DNA from: an uncultured Treponema sp.
GTDB taxonomy: Bacteria > Spirochaetota > Spirochaetia > Treponematales > Treponemataceae
Assembly (NCBI GenBank): GCA_938039145.1
Contig: CALHVG010000023.1
Coordinates: forward strand, 1 to 34,529
Reading direction: 5' to 3'
DNA length: 34,529 bases
In this document: positions 7,156-15,290 of the stretch, one piece after another
Position numbering within the stretch: the stretch's first letter is position 1
How the letters are laid out: each line of letters begins with the position of its first letter
Notes under the pieces: generated by a model
The model's input: only the letters and a program-made list of their open reading frames with translations
Told to the model about the DNA's origin: nothing
The model's database searches: none
Translations under genes and position numbers: made by a program

Positions 7156-8874
7156 ATGGAAGTATTTTTAGGCATTTCGGCAGCCGACGGCGTTGGAATC
7201 GGCAGTGCGTTTGTTATCCCTGAAACGGTAAAGCGTGTTGTTCCCAAAAGCAAGATTCTTGAAACAGACCTTGAAAAGGGCTGGAAAAGGTTTGTGAACG
7301 CCAAGGAAATTGTCTCTGCGGATATTTCCGAAAAGCTTTCAAGGCTTCCTGATGAAAAGGAAAATGCTATTCAGCGTGAGATTTTTGAAGCGTACGTTCT
7401 TATGCTTTCCGACCCTGTTTTTCTAAAAGAGGTCAAGGATGAATATACAAAAACGCTTTACAATATCGAATACACGCTTGACTTTAAGGCGGAAGAATAT
7501 GCTTCCCGTCTGAGGAGCGCGGGAAACGAATATCTTTCCGAGCGGGCGCAGGACATCACCGACATTTTCGGCAGGGTTCTGAACGAAATGCTCGGAATAA
7601 ATCCCTTCGACATAAATATGGTTCCCGACGGAAGTGTAATATTTGCTTCGTCTTTAAGCCCTACGGACACAATCATTCTTTCCAAGCGTAAGATTTCAGG
7701 TCTTGTGCTTACAGAAGGCGGAATCTCAAGTCATGTTGTAATTCTTGCAAGAAACTACGGGATTCCGACTCTTGTGGGCGTTCATGAAAACGGGGTTAGA
7801 GAAAAAGTAAGAAACGGTCAGACTGTAATAATCGATGCGGGGGCGGCTGAAATCCTTGTTGACCCGGATTCTCAAACGCTGGACGATTACAGGCAAAAAA
7901 TCGTAGATATTCTAAAAGAGCAGGAAAGTCTTCTTGAATACAGGGATAAGCCTGCCATGACCAAGGACGGGGAGCTTTTTAAGATTTATGCGAACATCGG
8001 TTCCACGGAAGAGGCGGAAATTGCCAAGCGGCACGGAGCCGACGGAATAGGTCTTTTCAGGACTGAGTTCCTTTATATGGCTAAGACCGATACTTCCCGT
8101 CATGCGGCTGCCCGCGCTTTTAATGAGGAAGAGCAGTTTGCGGCGTACAGGAAAGTTCTTGAAATCATGGAAAATAAGCCTGTCACCATCCGGACGCTGG
8201 ATGCGGGAGGCGATAAACTTATCAATTCCGTGGATATTCCCACCTTTCAGGAAAAAAATCCTTTGATGGGAATGCGCGCTATTCGGCTCAGCTTGAATTA
8301 TCCGCAGGTTTTTAAAACTCAGCTTAGGGCTTTGTACAGGGCGAGCGTTTACGGAAAACTTAGAATCATGCTTCCGCTTATCACGTCTACGGAGCAGGTG
8401 GAACAGTGCCTTGCGCTTGCGCATCAAGTCAGAGATGAACTTGCTGCGGAAAAAATCCCCTTCGATGAAAAAGTCCCGATTGGAATAATGGTCGAGACTG
8501 CCGCCGCCGCCGTTATTTCGGACTGTCTTGCTAAAGTCAGCGATTTTTTCAGTCTAGGAACAAACGACCTTACTCAATATGCGCTTGCGGTTGACAGGGA
8601 AAACATCAACGTCAGCGATTTGTACGATGAATTTGACCTTGCGGTTTTGCGCCTTATTTCTATGACAATGGTTAATGCAAAAAAAGAAGGCATTCCGCTT
8701 TCCGTTTGCGGAGAAATGGCAGGCAGAAAAGAAAGCATTCTTGTTCTTGCAGGAATGGGAATCCGTTCGTTGAGCATGAGCCCGAATCTGATTTCAAGAA
8801 GCAAAAAAATGCTCTCTCAATTCTCGCTTGTGGAACTCAAGGCGATTTCGTCAAAACGTTTGAATAAGCTTTGA
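7156..8874 (+). CDS. ptsI: Phosphoenolpyruvate-protein phosphotransferase (PTS enzyme I)
   Basis: The 572-residue length is normal for enzyme I. The phosphohistidine swivel site is GGISSHVVILARNYGIPTLVG. The PEP-binding barrel has GLFRTEFLYM, TLDAGGDK, MGMRAIRLSL, IMLPLITS, GIMVETAAAA, GTNDLTQYALAVDREN and the active-site Cys in SVCGEMAGR. It transfers phosphate from PEP to HPr. No sugar permease or HPr gene lies in the window, so whether it drives sugar uptake or only regulation cannot be told; several treponemes are known to keep an incomplete PTS. It leads an operon with der (25-nt gap) and a merR-type gene. Confidence 0.95.
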   Translation: MEVFLGISAADGVGIGSAFVIPETVKRVVPKSKILETDLEKGWKRFVNAKEIVSADISEKLSRLPDEKENAIQREIFEAYVLMLSDPVFLKEVKDEYTKTLYNIEYTLDFKAEEYASRLRSAGNEYLSERAQDITDIFGRVLNEMLGINPFDINMVPDGSVIFASSLSPTDTIILSKRKISGLVLTEGGISSHVVILARNYGIPTLVGVHENGVREKVRNGQTVIIDAGAAEILVDPDSQTLDDYRQKIVDILKEQESLLEYRDKPAMTKDGELFKIYANIGSTEEAEIAKRHGADGIGLFRTEFLYMAKTDTSRHAAARAFNEEEQFAAYRKVLEIMENKPVTIRTLDAGGDKLINSVDIPTFQEKNPLMGMRAIRLSLNYPQVFKTQLRALYRASVYGKLRIMLPLITSTEQVEQCLALAHQVRDELAAEKIPFDEKVPIGIMVETAAAAVISDCLAKVSDFFSLGTNDLTQYALAVDRENINVSDLYDEFDLAVLRLISMTMVNAKKEGIPLSVCGEMAGRKESILVLAGMGIRSLSMSPNLISRSKKMLSQFSLVELKAISSKRLNKL

Positions 8875-8898
8875 TTTTTCGGAAGCACAAGAGGGAAT

Positions 8899-10449
8899 AT
8901 GGCAAAAAAAAAGCGAAAGCCCGATTTCTCGAAGCCTAAGCAGGTTTCGGACGAAATAAAACTCATTGAAAAATTGGAAAATCCCGCTGCGGAGGATACG
9001 GAAAATGATTCCGCTCAGGAAGAGTCTTTATTTGATTCTGCAAAACCACAGGAAGAGCGTTTTAACGGAATGGCAAGACGGACTTACGAAGGTCTTCCGC
9101 TTGTTGTTCTTGCGGGAAGACCTAATGTGGGAAAATCCACGCTTTTCAACAGATTAATGCAGCGCAGGCTTGCGATTGTAGACCCTACGCCCGGAGTTAC
9201 CCGCGACCCTGTTGAAGGAACCGCAATCATAAACGGAAATCCCGTTCATCTTGTTGATACGGGCGGCTATAAACTTCAGCGGAACATCGGAACTATGGAA
9301 GCCGTCCTTGATGATTTGGTGGTGGAACGTTCCCTCGAAATGATTGAAAAAGCGGACATTGTAATTCTGATTTTGGAAGCGGGAAAAATCACCGGCGAGG
9401 ACGAGGAATTCATTAAGAAAATGCGTCCGCATTGGGAAAAACTTATTGCCGTTGTAAACAAGGCTGAAGGCGGAAGGAACGAAAGCGCTTCGTGGAATTA
9501 TGCGCAATTCGGATTTAAAGAGCTTTTCTTTATTTCGGCGGAACACGGCGACAACATCGGAAGTTTGCAAAAACGGCTTACGGAACGCTGCGATTTTTCC
9601 AACGTAAAAGAGGTTAAGCGGGAAGAGCTTCCCATACGGATTGCAATCGTGGGAAAACCGAACACAGGAAAATCCACGCTGACAAACAGGCTTACGCATG
9701 AAAATCTTTCTATCGTTAGCGATTACGCGGGCACAACCAGAGATACTGTTGAAGGCGAGTTTGAATATCGGAACAGGAAATTTGAAGTCCTTGATACGGC
9801 AGGAATCCGAAGAAAAGCTAAAGTTCATGAAAATGTCGAATATTATTCCGTGAACAGGGCAATTAAAACTCTTGACCGCTGCGACATTGTCTTTTTGATG
9901 ATAGATTCAAACGAAGGGCTTTCGGAACAGGACAAGAAAATATGCAGTTTGGCATTTGAGCGCGGGCGGGGAATAATTTTTGTTCTTAACAAGTGGGATA
10001 CTCAGGAATCGCAGGATAAAAAAGCGTTCAAAAAGCGCAAGGAATGGATAAACATAATGTTCGGGCAGATGGAATTTGCGCCGATTGTTCCGCTTTCCGC
10101 GCTTGAAGGAAAAGGCATAAAGGATTTGCTTGACGAGGCTATTCAAATGCACGGTCAGCTTTTTCACAAAGTGGACACGGCTGCTTTGAACATGGCGTTA
10201 AAGGACTGGCTTTTTAAATATCCGCCGCCTGCAAGCAGGACTGCGCATTTTAAGATTCGCTACATGACCCAAAAAAGCACGAATCCTGTTTCGTTCCTGA
10301 TTTTTGCAACCAGACCGGAAGTCGTTCCCGAAACTTACATGACATATCTTAAAAACAGAGTTCGGGAAGATTTGGGATTCGATAAAATTCCCGTTCAGTT
10401 TGAAATAAAAGCAAGCCGTCAAAAATGGGAAGACAGGTTTGAAAAATGA
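8899..10449 (+). CDS. der: Ribosome-assembly GTPase Der (EngA) with an extended N-terminus
   Basis: The protein is 516 residues. Two tandem GTPase domains are clear. The first has GRPNVGKSTLFNRL, DPTPGVTRDP and DTGG; the second has GKPNTGKSTLTNRL, DYAGTTRDTVEGE, DTAGIRRK and NKWD. They are followed by the KH-like C-terminal domain. Der acts in 50S subunit maturation. Family members usually start a few residues before the first P-loop, whereas here about 60 charged residues (KKKRKPDFSKPK..., acidic stretch) precede it. The ATG at 8899 has GAGGGA upstream, and an internal Met just before the P-loop (MARRTYEG) has no better site. The first-domain G4 motif reads NKAE instead of NKxD. It overlaps the next gene by 4 nt. 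Confidence 0.94.
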   Translation: MAKKKRKPDFSKPKQVSDEIKLIEKLENPAAEDTENDSAQEESLFDSAKPQEERFNGMARRTYEGLPLVVLAGRPNVGKSTLFNRLMQRRLAIVDPTPGVTRDPVEGTAIINGNPVHLVDTGGYKLQRNIGTMEAVLDDLVVERSLEMIEKADIVILILEAGKITGEDEEFIKKMRPHWEKLIAVVNKAEGGRNESASWNYAQFGFKELFFISAEHGDNIGSLQKRLTERCDFSNVKEVKREELPIRIAIVGKPNTGKSTLTNRLTHENLSIVSDYAGTTRDTVEGEFEYRNRKFEVLDTAGIRRKAKVHENVEYYSVNRAIKTLDRCDIVFLMIDSNEGLSEQDKKICSLAFERGRGIIFVLNKWDTQESQDKKAFKKRKEWINIMFGQMEFAPIVPLSALEGKGIKDLLDEAIQMHGQLFHKVDTAALNMALKDWLFKYPPPASRTAHFKIRYMTQKSTNPVSFLIFATRPEVVPETYMTYLKNRVREDLGFDKIPVQFEIKASRQKWEDRFEK

Positions 10450-10778
10450 AGACATATTCAATCGGCGAGGTTGAGGAAATCGCAGGCGTTAAGGCTCATG
10501 TTCTTCGATATTGGGAAGATGTGATTCCCGGATTCGCTCCGGAAAAGGACATAGGCGGAAGGCGTATTTATAGTCGGCGGGAGTTGGAACTTGTTCTTCG
10601 TCTAAAATATCTTATCTATGAAAAGAAATTCACGATAGAAGGAGCCAGAAATCAGATTTTGGACGATGCGGATTCCGTGAGCAAAAATCTTGAGCTTATA
10701 AACCAAATTCATCTTTTGCGGGAAGAACTTACGGAACTGTATTTTTGCGCTAAAAAGAAGCCTAAAAACGGCGGGTGA
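10446..10778 (+). CDS. Small MerR-type helix-turn-helix regulator
   Basis: The protein is 110 residues. The N-terminus KTYSIGEVEEIAGVKAHVLRYWE is a MerR winged helix, followed by GGRRIYSRRELELVLRLKYLI. The C-terminal part is a short helix, probably a dimerising coiled coil, with no metal-binding cysteines or effector domain. It starts in an ATGA overlap with the der stop and is thus translationally coupled to it. The target is unknown; linkage to der and ptsI may be only positional. Confidence 0.8.
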   Translation: MKTYSIGEVEEIAGVKAHVLRYWEDVIPGFAPEKDIGGRRIYSRRELELVLRLKYLIYEKKFTIEGARNQILDDADSVSKNLELINQIHLLREELTELYFCAKKKPKNGG

Positions 10779-10795
10779 ATGCGGTTTTTTTAGGC
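10760..10795 (+). terminator. Possible weak terminator overlapping the end of the merR-like gene
   Basis: An AT-rich inverted repeat, GCCTAAAAA (10760-10768) with TTTTTAGGC (10787-10795), has its T run inside the stem rather than after it. Function as a terminator is uncertain. Confidence 0.3.
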
Positions 10796-10969
10796 GGAGC
10801 TTTTGCAAAAGGCACCGAAACTCTGATTCAGAGTCTTTAAGGTTCCTTGACGGGAAGAACAGGCTTGTATAAAAACTGCAGCTTTTGGCTAAGCCTCTTG
10901 AGTTGCAGAATAATTTCCGGTTCGGAATGAATCGTGAGAATGTATTGAAGATTTTATTAAGGAGAGAAA

Positions 10970-11737
10970 ATGCAGGAAAATGAAAAAACGATTGCGCTTT
11001 TAATCGATGCCGACAATACGCAGGAAAAGAAAATGGAGTCGGCAATTTACGAGATTTCTGCTTTCGGCAGAATTGTTGTAAAAAGGGCGTACGGCAACTG
11101 GACTAAAGAAAACTTAAAAAATTGGGAAGAAGATTTTAGGCAGTTGGCAATAAAGCCGATTCAGCAGATTGATTACGCACGCGGTAAAAACGCAACCGAC
11201 ATGGCATTGACAATCGATGCGATGGATTTTTTGTACAATTCCAACTACGACATATACGCAATCGTTTCAAGCGACAGCGATTTTACTCCGCTTGCAATAA
11301 AGATTCGGGAAGTCGGAAAAACTGTAATAGGAATCGGAAAAGAATCTACCAGCGAGGCATTCATTAAATCTTGCGACAAATTTTTCTATCTTGAACGGCT
11401 CGGAAATGCAGCCCGCGCGGAAAAATCGTCGGAACAGACAAACGGCTTGCCGCAGGAAAACTTTGTCTCAAGGTCAAAAAATAAACTTGAAACGGAATTG
11501 AATAATCTTTTGAAAATCGCTTCAAATACGTATCAGGACGAGGACGGATTTACGAATGTAAGTGCGGCAGGTTCTTACATAAAGCGTGTAAAATCCGATT
11601 TTGATATTCTTCAATACGGCGTAAAAAAATTGCCCGAATATCTGGAACAGCACCCGGAACTTTACGAGATGAAAAAGTACAAGGGAAAAGGAATTGTGAA
11701 CATAATCGCGTACAGGATTATAGAAAATCATTTTTAA
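10970..11737 (+). CDS. NYN-domain (PIN-like) putative RNase with C-terminal OST-HTH/LOTUS domain
   Basis: The protein is 255 residues. The N-terminal NYN/LabA-like domain shows ALLIDADN, KNATDMALTIDAMD and AIVSSDSDFTPLA, which supply the acidic metal-binding residues of PIN-fold nucleases. The last ~70 residues (DEDGFTNVSAAGSYIKR ... YGVKKLPEYLEQHPELYEM) match OST-HTH/LOTUS, an RNA-binding winged helix. This architecture suggests an RNA-processing or decay enzyme; no substrate can be assigned. The ATG is preceded by AAGGAGAG. The 190 bp upstream carry small hairpins (ACTCTG/CAGAGT at 10820-10834; AGGCTT/AAGCCT around 10861-10896) but no confident promoter. Confidence 0.82.
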   Translation: MQENEKTIALLIDADNTQEKKMESAIYEISAFGRIVVKRAYGNWTKENLKNWEEDFRQLAIKPIQQIDYARGKNATDMALTIDAMDFLYNSNYDIYAIVSSDSDFTPLAIKIREVGKTVIGIGKESTSEAFIKSCDKFFYLERLGNAARAEKSSEQTNGLPQENFVSRSKNKLETELNNLLKIASNTYQDEDGFTNVSAAGSYIKRVKSDFDILQYGVKKLPEYLEQHPELYEMKKYKGKGIVNIIAYRIIENHF

Positions 11738-11788
11738 AAAGCGACTTAAAATTGCCGCCGATTTTATACTTTTAAAGGAACAGAACGG

Positions 11789-13252
11789 ATGCCGGAAAAA
11801 TTTTACGATAAGTTCAGCAAAAAGTCCTCCAGCGCAAAATCGAACTCAAAAACGCACTCAAAATTAAAGGGCAATTTTGAACGGAACGGTTCAAAAAAGG
11901 AACTTGAAAAGCGCATTGCTCAAAATGAAAAACTTCCTTTTCAAAATGGCAAAAAGGATTTTTATAATTCTGATTTTGTTCCGAGAAAAATCAATCGGGA
12001 AAAAGATGCGCTTGTCCGTTCCGTTCAAAAGATGTTCGATTCTGCAAAACTTTCCAAAGAAAGCCGAATTGTCCTTGAGAATTTTGATGAAATTGTGCAG
12101 GGCGTAAGACCTTTGAACAGCAGGCAGTTCGTGCAGCTTCACAGGGATATCCGAAATTTGTCGCACAGGCTTACCGACGAGCGTGAAGAGCGGCGCATGG
12201 GCTACATGAACGCGAACGAAGAACTTTCCGCTTATGTGCGTTATTTTTCGTGGTGGAATCTGGTGCGTTTCACAAGGATTTTTTCAAATCTGCCTGAAAA
12301 TGCATTCAATCTGAACGACGGAGACTGCTGCATCGACATTGGAAGCAGTCCCTTGACCGTCGTTATTGCAATGTGGCTTAGCCGCCCTGAATTGCGCGAA
12401 AAAAAACTTACGTGGTATTGCATAGACCTTTCTTCAGCAGCTATGGCGCTCGGCGAAGATATTTATCTTTCCGTTGCCGCGCGGCTTCCGCCCAAAGAAA
12501 AAAAAGCACCTCCTCATTGGAATATCGTCCGCATAAAGGGCAGCGGCGGCGCGGTTGTGAATAAAAAGGCAGCCTTCATATCGTGTGCAAATATGTACAA
12601 CGAGTTAAGCCAAATCTCCCCGGAAGCTCCGGAAAAAATTGCCGATAAGCAGATTCGCCAGCTTTTATCCTACGGAACGGATTTCCCGTCGATTTTTATA
12701 GCGGAACCCGGAATGCCTACCGCAGCACATTTTGTAAGCCTTATGCGGAACAGATTTATCCGCAAACAATTTGACATTGTTTCTCCATGCCCGCACATTT
12801 TGGAATGCCCGATGAACGGATTCAATGCAAAATACGGCGGAAAAGTTAAATGGTGCAATTTTGATTTTTCCACCGACGACGCACCGTCCCGTCTTTTGAA
12901 ATTGTCCAAGAATGCGGGGCTTCCAAAGGAAAGGGCGGTGGTCAGTTTTGTGTTCGCGCAAAAAAGATTCGAAAAAAAAGAGAACAGCGGCGGAATCGAT
13001 AAAAAAGAAACCTTGCGTGAAGGCGGAAAAAGTTTTCCCAAAGAGAACGAAATCAGGATTGCAAGCGACAGATTTTTTGTTCCCGAAAAAGGATTTTGCT
13101 GCTATGCCTGCACAAACTTAGGGCTTTCGCTGGTTATTGATTCTTCAAAAATCGGTATTTCAAGCGGAGACAAAATAAGTTTGTTCATGCTGAAAAACAC
13201 GGACAAACTTTCCAAAGACAAAAAATCAGGCACATTTGAAATAAATCTTTAG
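11789..13252 (+). CDS. Rsm22/METTL17-like methyltransferase-fold protein with cysteine cluster
   Basis: The protein is 487 residues. A lysine- and serine-rich, probably disordered N-terminus (~60 residues) precedes a helical region. A Rossmann methyltransferase core follows (CCIDIGSSPLTVVIAMWL near residue 183, WYCIDLSSAAM). The segment PCPHILECP...KWCNF has Cys334, Cys340 and Cys356, and a further cluster (GFCCYAC) lies at 437-441. This C-PH-x-CP...WC pattern is the Rsm22/METTL17 signature; in mitochondrial METTL17 four cysteines hold an iron-sulfur cluster and the protein assists small-subunit assembly. A comparable ribosome role here is inference. It follows the NYN gene by 51 bp; AAAGGAA lies upstream of the ATG, and TATACT at 11765 could be a separate -10. 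Confidence 0.7.
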   Translation: MPEKFYDKFSKKSSSAKSNSKTHSKLKGNFERNGSKKELEKRIAQNEKLPFQNGKKDFYNSDFVPRKINREKDALVRSVQKMFDSAKLSKESRIVLENFDEIVQGVRPLNSRQFVQLHRDIRNLSHRLTDEREERRMGYMNANEELSAYVRYFSWWNLVRFTRIFSNLPENAFNLNDGDCCIDIGSSPLTVVIAMWLSRPELREKKLTWYCIDLSSAAMALGEDIYLSVAARLPPKEKKAPPHWNIVRIKGSGGAVVNKKAAFISCANMYNELSQISPEAPEKIADKQIRQLLSYGTDFPSIFIAEPGMPTAAHFVSLMRNRFIRKQFDIVSPCPHILECPMNGFNAKYGGKVKWCNFDFSTDDAPSRLLKLSKNAGLPKERAVVSFVFAQKRFEKKENSGGIDKKETLREGGKSFPKENEIRIASDRFFVPEKGFCCYACTNLGLSLVIDSSKIGISSGDKISLFMLKNTDKLSKDKKSGTFEINL

Positions 13253-13271
13253 CGTCAAATGCGCCGGTTTT

Positions 13272-15194
13272 CTATTCTTTTTCTTCTGTGAAAATATTTT
13301 TAATCTGCTCTTTGTAGATTTCGGAAAGTCTGTAGCGCATGATTTCCTGCTTTGCGGAAAGTTCCACGCCGACTTCGAAATTCTTTGTAATCAGGGCGAA
13401 TTTGTTTATCCTTTCGAACATCTTGAATCCGTTTTTGGGATTTACAAGGCTGTTCACTTCGGAATCGTAAAGTTTGAAAATATCCTCGGATTTTAGAAGA
13501 TTTTCGTAAGTGTCGTACTGAATTCCGTTTTCGGCGGCGTAGTTTTTAATTTCGTCTTCATCAACAAGAATCAGTGCGCCAAGATATTTTTGATCCTGGC
13601 CGACAACAATCGCCTGTTTTATGAACCGTGATTCGTTCAGTTTTTGCTCAAGCGGAACCGGCTCGATGTTTTCTCCGCCGCGAAGAACAATCGTGTCCTT
13701 TTTTCTGCCTTTTATAACGATTTCGTCATGGATTGTCATCATTCCGAGATCGCCCGTGTCAAGCCAGCCGTCGACCGTCATAACTTTTGCCGTGAGTTCG
13801 GGGCTTTTGTAGTAACCGCGCATAACGGTTCCGCCTTTGATTTGGATTGAACCGAACTCGCCGCGTTTCAGGACAAATCCGTCTTCGCTGTCAACGATTC
13901 TTGCTTTTACGCCGCGGATTGGAGAACCCACGTTTCCGAACACGGGATTTGAAATAGGGCGAACCGATATTACGGGGGCGGTTTCGGTCATTCCGTAGCC
14001 TTCCACGATTTTTACGCCTATCGCCCAAAAGAATTCGTCTATGTTTGAAGGATATGCGCCTCCGCCTGCGATTCCCGCGCGGAAATTCTTTCCGAGCATC
14101 GATTTTATTTTGCGGAACACGATAAGGTTTCCAAGTCCTTTTAGAGGCCACAGCAAAATCCACGGAATGAAGAACAGGAACCACCATGCAACGGTATAAT
14201 ATCTTGTGAAGCACGGGTTTTGGTTCAGCATTTTTCTGGTCATTCTTGAATGGATGATTGCCGTTTTTACAAAAAAGTTGAACATTCCTAGCACAATCCC
14301 GCCTGTTGTGCGCATTTTTCTTGTAATTCCGTCGTAAACCGCCTCAAAAATCCTCGGAACGGCAGGCATAAGAGTCGGATTAAGTTTTTGAATGTCGGCA
14401 AGAAGGATGCTTCCAATCGGTTTTGAATAGCATATAACTCCGCCTTGAATCATGATTACGTATTCGCACAGGCGTTGAAAAACGTGCCATATCGGAAGGA
14501 CGCATATTGCCCTGTCGCTAGGGTTCAGAATGATTCGTTCCGGAAGTTCGTCAAGCTGCGTAAGAAAATTTCCGTGGGTAAGCTCAACGCCCTTGGGCTG
14601 CCCTGTCGTTCCCGAAGTAAAGATTATGCACGCCAAATCGTCCCATTGACCTTTTTCAAGTTCCTCTTCGGTTTTTCCGGGATTTTCGATTCTGTATGTA
14701 CGGCCTTGGTGCAGAAGTTCGTCAAAAGATTTTATCGTTACGTTCTGTTTTTTTGCATCCGCGATGATAGAATCCTCGGCAGCATCAAAAACGATGATTG
14801 TAGTTATCGAAGGAATCTTTTCTTTTATCGAAAGAATTTTTTTGACCTGAGCGGAATTTTCGGCAACAACGATTTTACATTCCGTTATAGAAAGAATTGT
14901 TTCCAAATCGCTTATGGTTGCATCGCAGCCTCTTGGAACATCTGCAGCTCCAATAGCCATGATTCCCATGCTTGTCTGCTGCCATTCTTTTCTGTTATCC
15001 GAAATAAGACCAATCAGGTCGCCTCGGGCAACTCCGTTTGCAAGAAAACCTGCTCCAACATCCAGCGAAGCGTCCAGCAATTCTCTGTACAGAATGGGCT
15101 GGAATGTACCGGACGAATCCTTTGACATCTGTGCCGCAACTTCTGGAAAATCTGCGGCTGTTTTTTTCAGCATTTTGGGAAGCGTCTGTTCCAT
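13272..15194 (-). CDS. Long-chain fatty-acid--CoA ligase (AMP-forming)
   Basis: The protein is 640 residues. ANL-superfamily motifs appear in order: IIFTSGTTGQPKGVELTHGN (ATP-binding P-loop), EGYGMTETAPVIS, DGWLDTGDLG and IKGRKKDTIVLRGGENIEP. A hydrophobic mid-region (FLFFIPWILLWPLKGLGNLIVF) fits membrane association of the long-chain acyl-CoA synthetase subgroup. It would activate exogenous fatty acids to acyl-CoA for phospholipid synthesis, as expected for host-associated treponemes that scavenge lipids. Substrate specificity cannot be read from sequence. AGGAGA lies 5 nt upstream of the ATG. It ends only 19 bp from the convergent Rsm22-like gene, and its promoter is back to back with that of the GGDEF gene. 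Confidence 0.92.
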   Translation of the reverse strand: MEQTLPKMLKKTAADFPEVAAQMSKDSSGTFQPILYRELLDASLDVGAGFLANGVARGDLIGLISDNRKEWQQTSMGIMAIGAADVPRGCDATISDLETILSITECKIVVAENSAQVKKILSIKEKIPSITTIIVFDAAEDSIIADAKKQNVTIKSFDELLHQGRTYRIENPGKTEEELEKGQWDDLACIIFTSGTTGQPKGVELTHGNFLTQLDELPERIILNPSDRAICVLPIWHVFQRLCEYVIMIQGGVICYSKPIGSILLADIQKLNPTLMPAVPRIFEAVYDGITRKMRTTGGIVLGMFNFFVKTAIIHSRMTRKMLNQNPCFTRYYTVAWWFLFFIPWILLWPLKGLGNLIVFRKIKSMLGKNFRAGIAGGGAYPSNIDEFFWAIGVKIVEGYGMTETAPVISVRPISNPVFGNVGSPIRGVKARIVDSEDGFVLKRGEFGSIQIKGGTVMRGYYKSPELTAKVMTVDGWLDTGDLGMMTIHDEIVIKGRKKDTIVLRGGENIEPVPLEQKLNESRFIKQAIVVGQDQKYLGALILVDEDEIKNYAAENGIQYDTYENLLKSEDIFKLYDSEVNSLVNPKNGFKMFERINKFALITKNFEVGVELSAKQEIMRYRLSEIYKEQIKNIFTEEKE

Positions 15195-15222
15195 AAAAAT
15201 CTCCTGTCTAATCGTGTGCGCA

Positions 15223-15252
15223 AGTATAGCTTGGATTGGCTTTCAAAAGCAA
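15223..15252 (-). promoter_or_regulatory. Candidate promoter of the acyl-CoA ligase gene
   Basis: On the minus strand, TTGCTT (15247-15252) and TATACT (15223-15228) are 18 bp apart. It is separated by 2 bp from the opposing GGDEF promoter. Confidence 0.55.
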
Positions 15253-15254
15253 GG

Positions 15255-15283
15255 TTGTGGATTTTAAGCAATATGACTATAAT
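15255..15283 (+). promoter_or_regulatory. Sigma-70 promoter of the GGDEF gene, predicted leaderless
   Basis: TTGTGG (15255-15260), a 17-bp spacer and perfect TATAAT (15278-15283). The -10 ends 7 nt before the ATG at 15291, and no ribosome-binding site precedes that ATG. Confidence 0.65.
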
Positions 15284-15290
15284 TTTACGC

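Noticed and set aside
9154..9828. Long minus-strand frame inside der
   Set aside because: It is fully antisense to conserved GTPase motifs; codon bias in der leaves the opposite frame open.
14445..15125. 226-residue plus-strand frame inside the acyl-CoA ligase gene
   Set aside because: It is antisense to conserved AMP-binding motifs and resembles no family.
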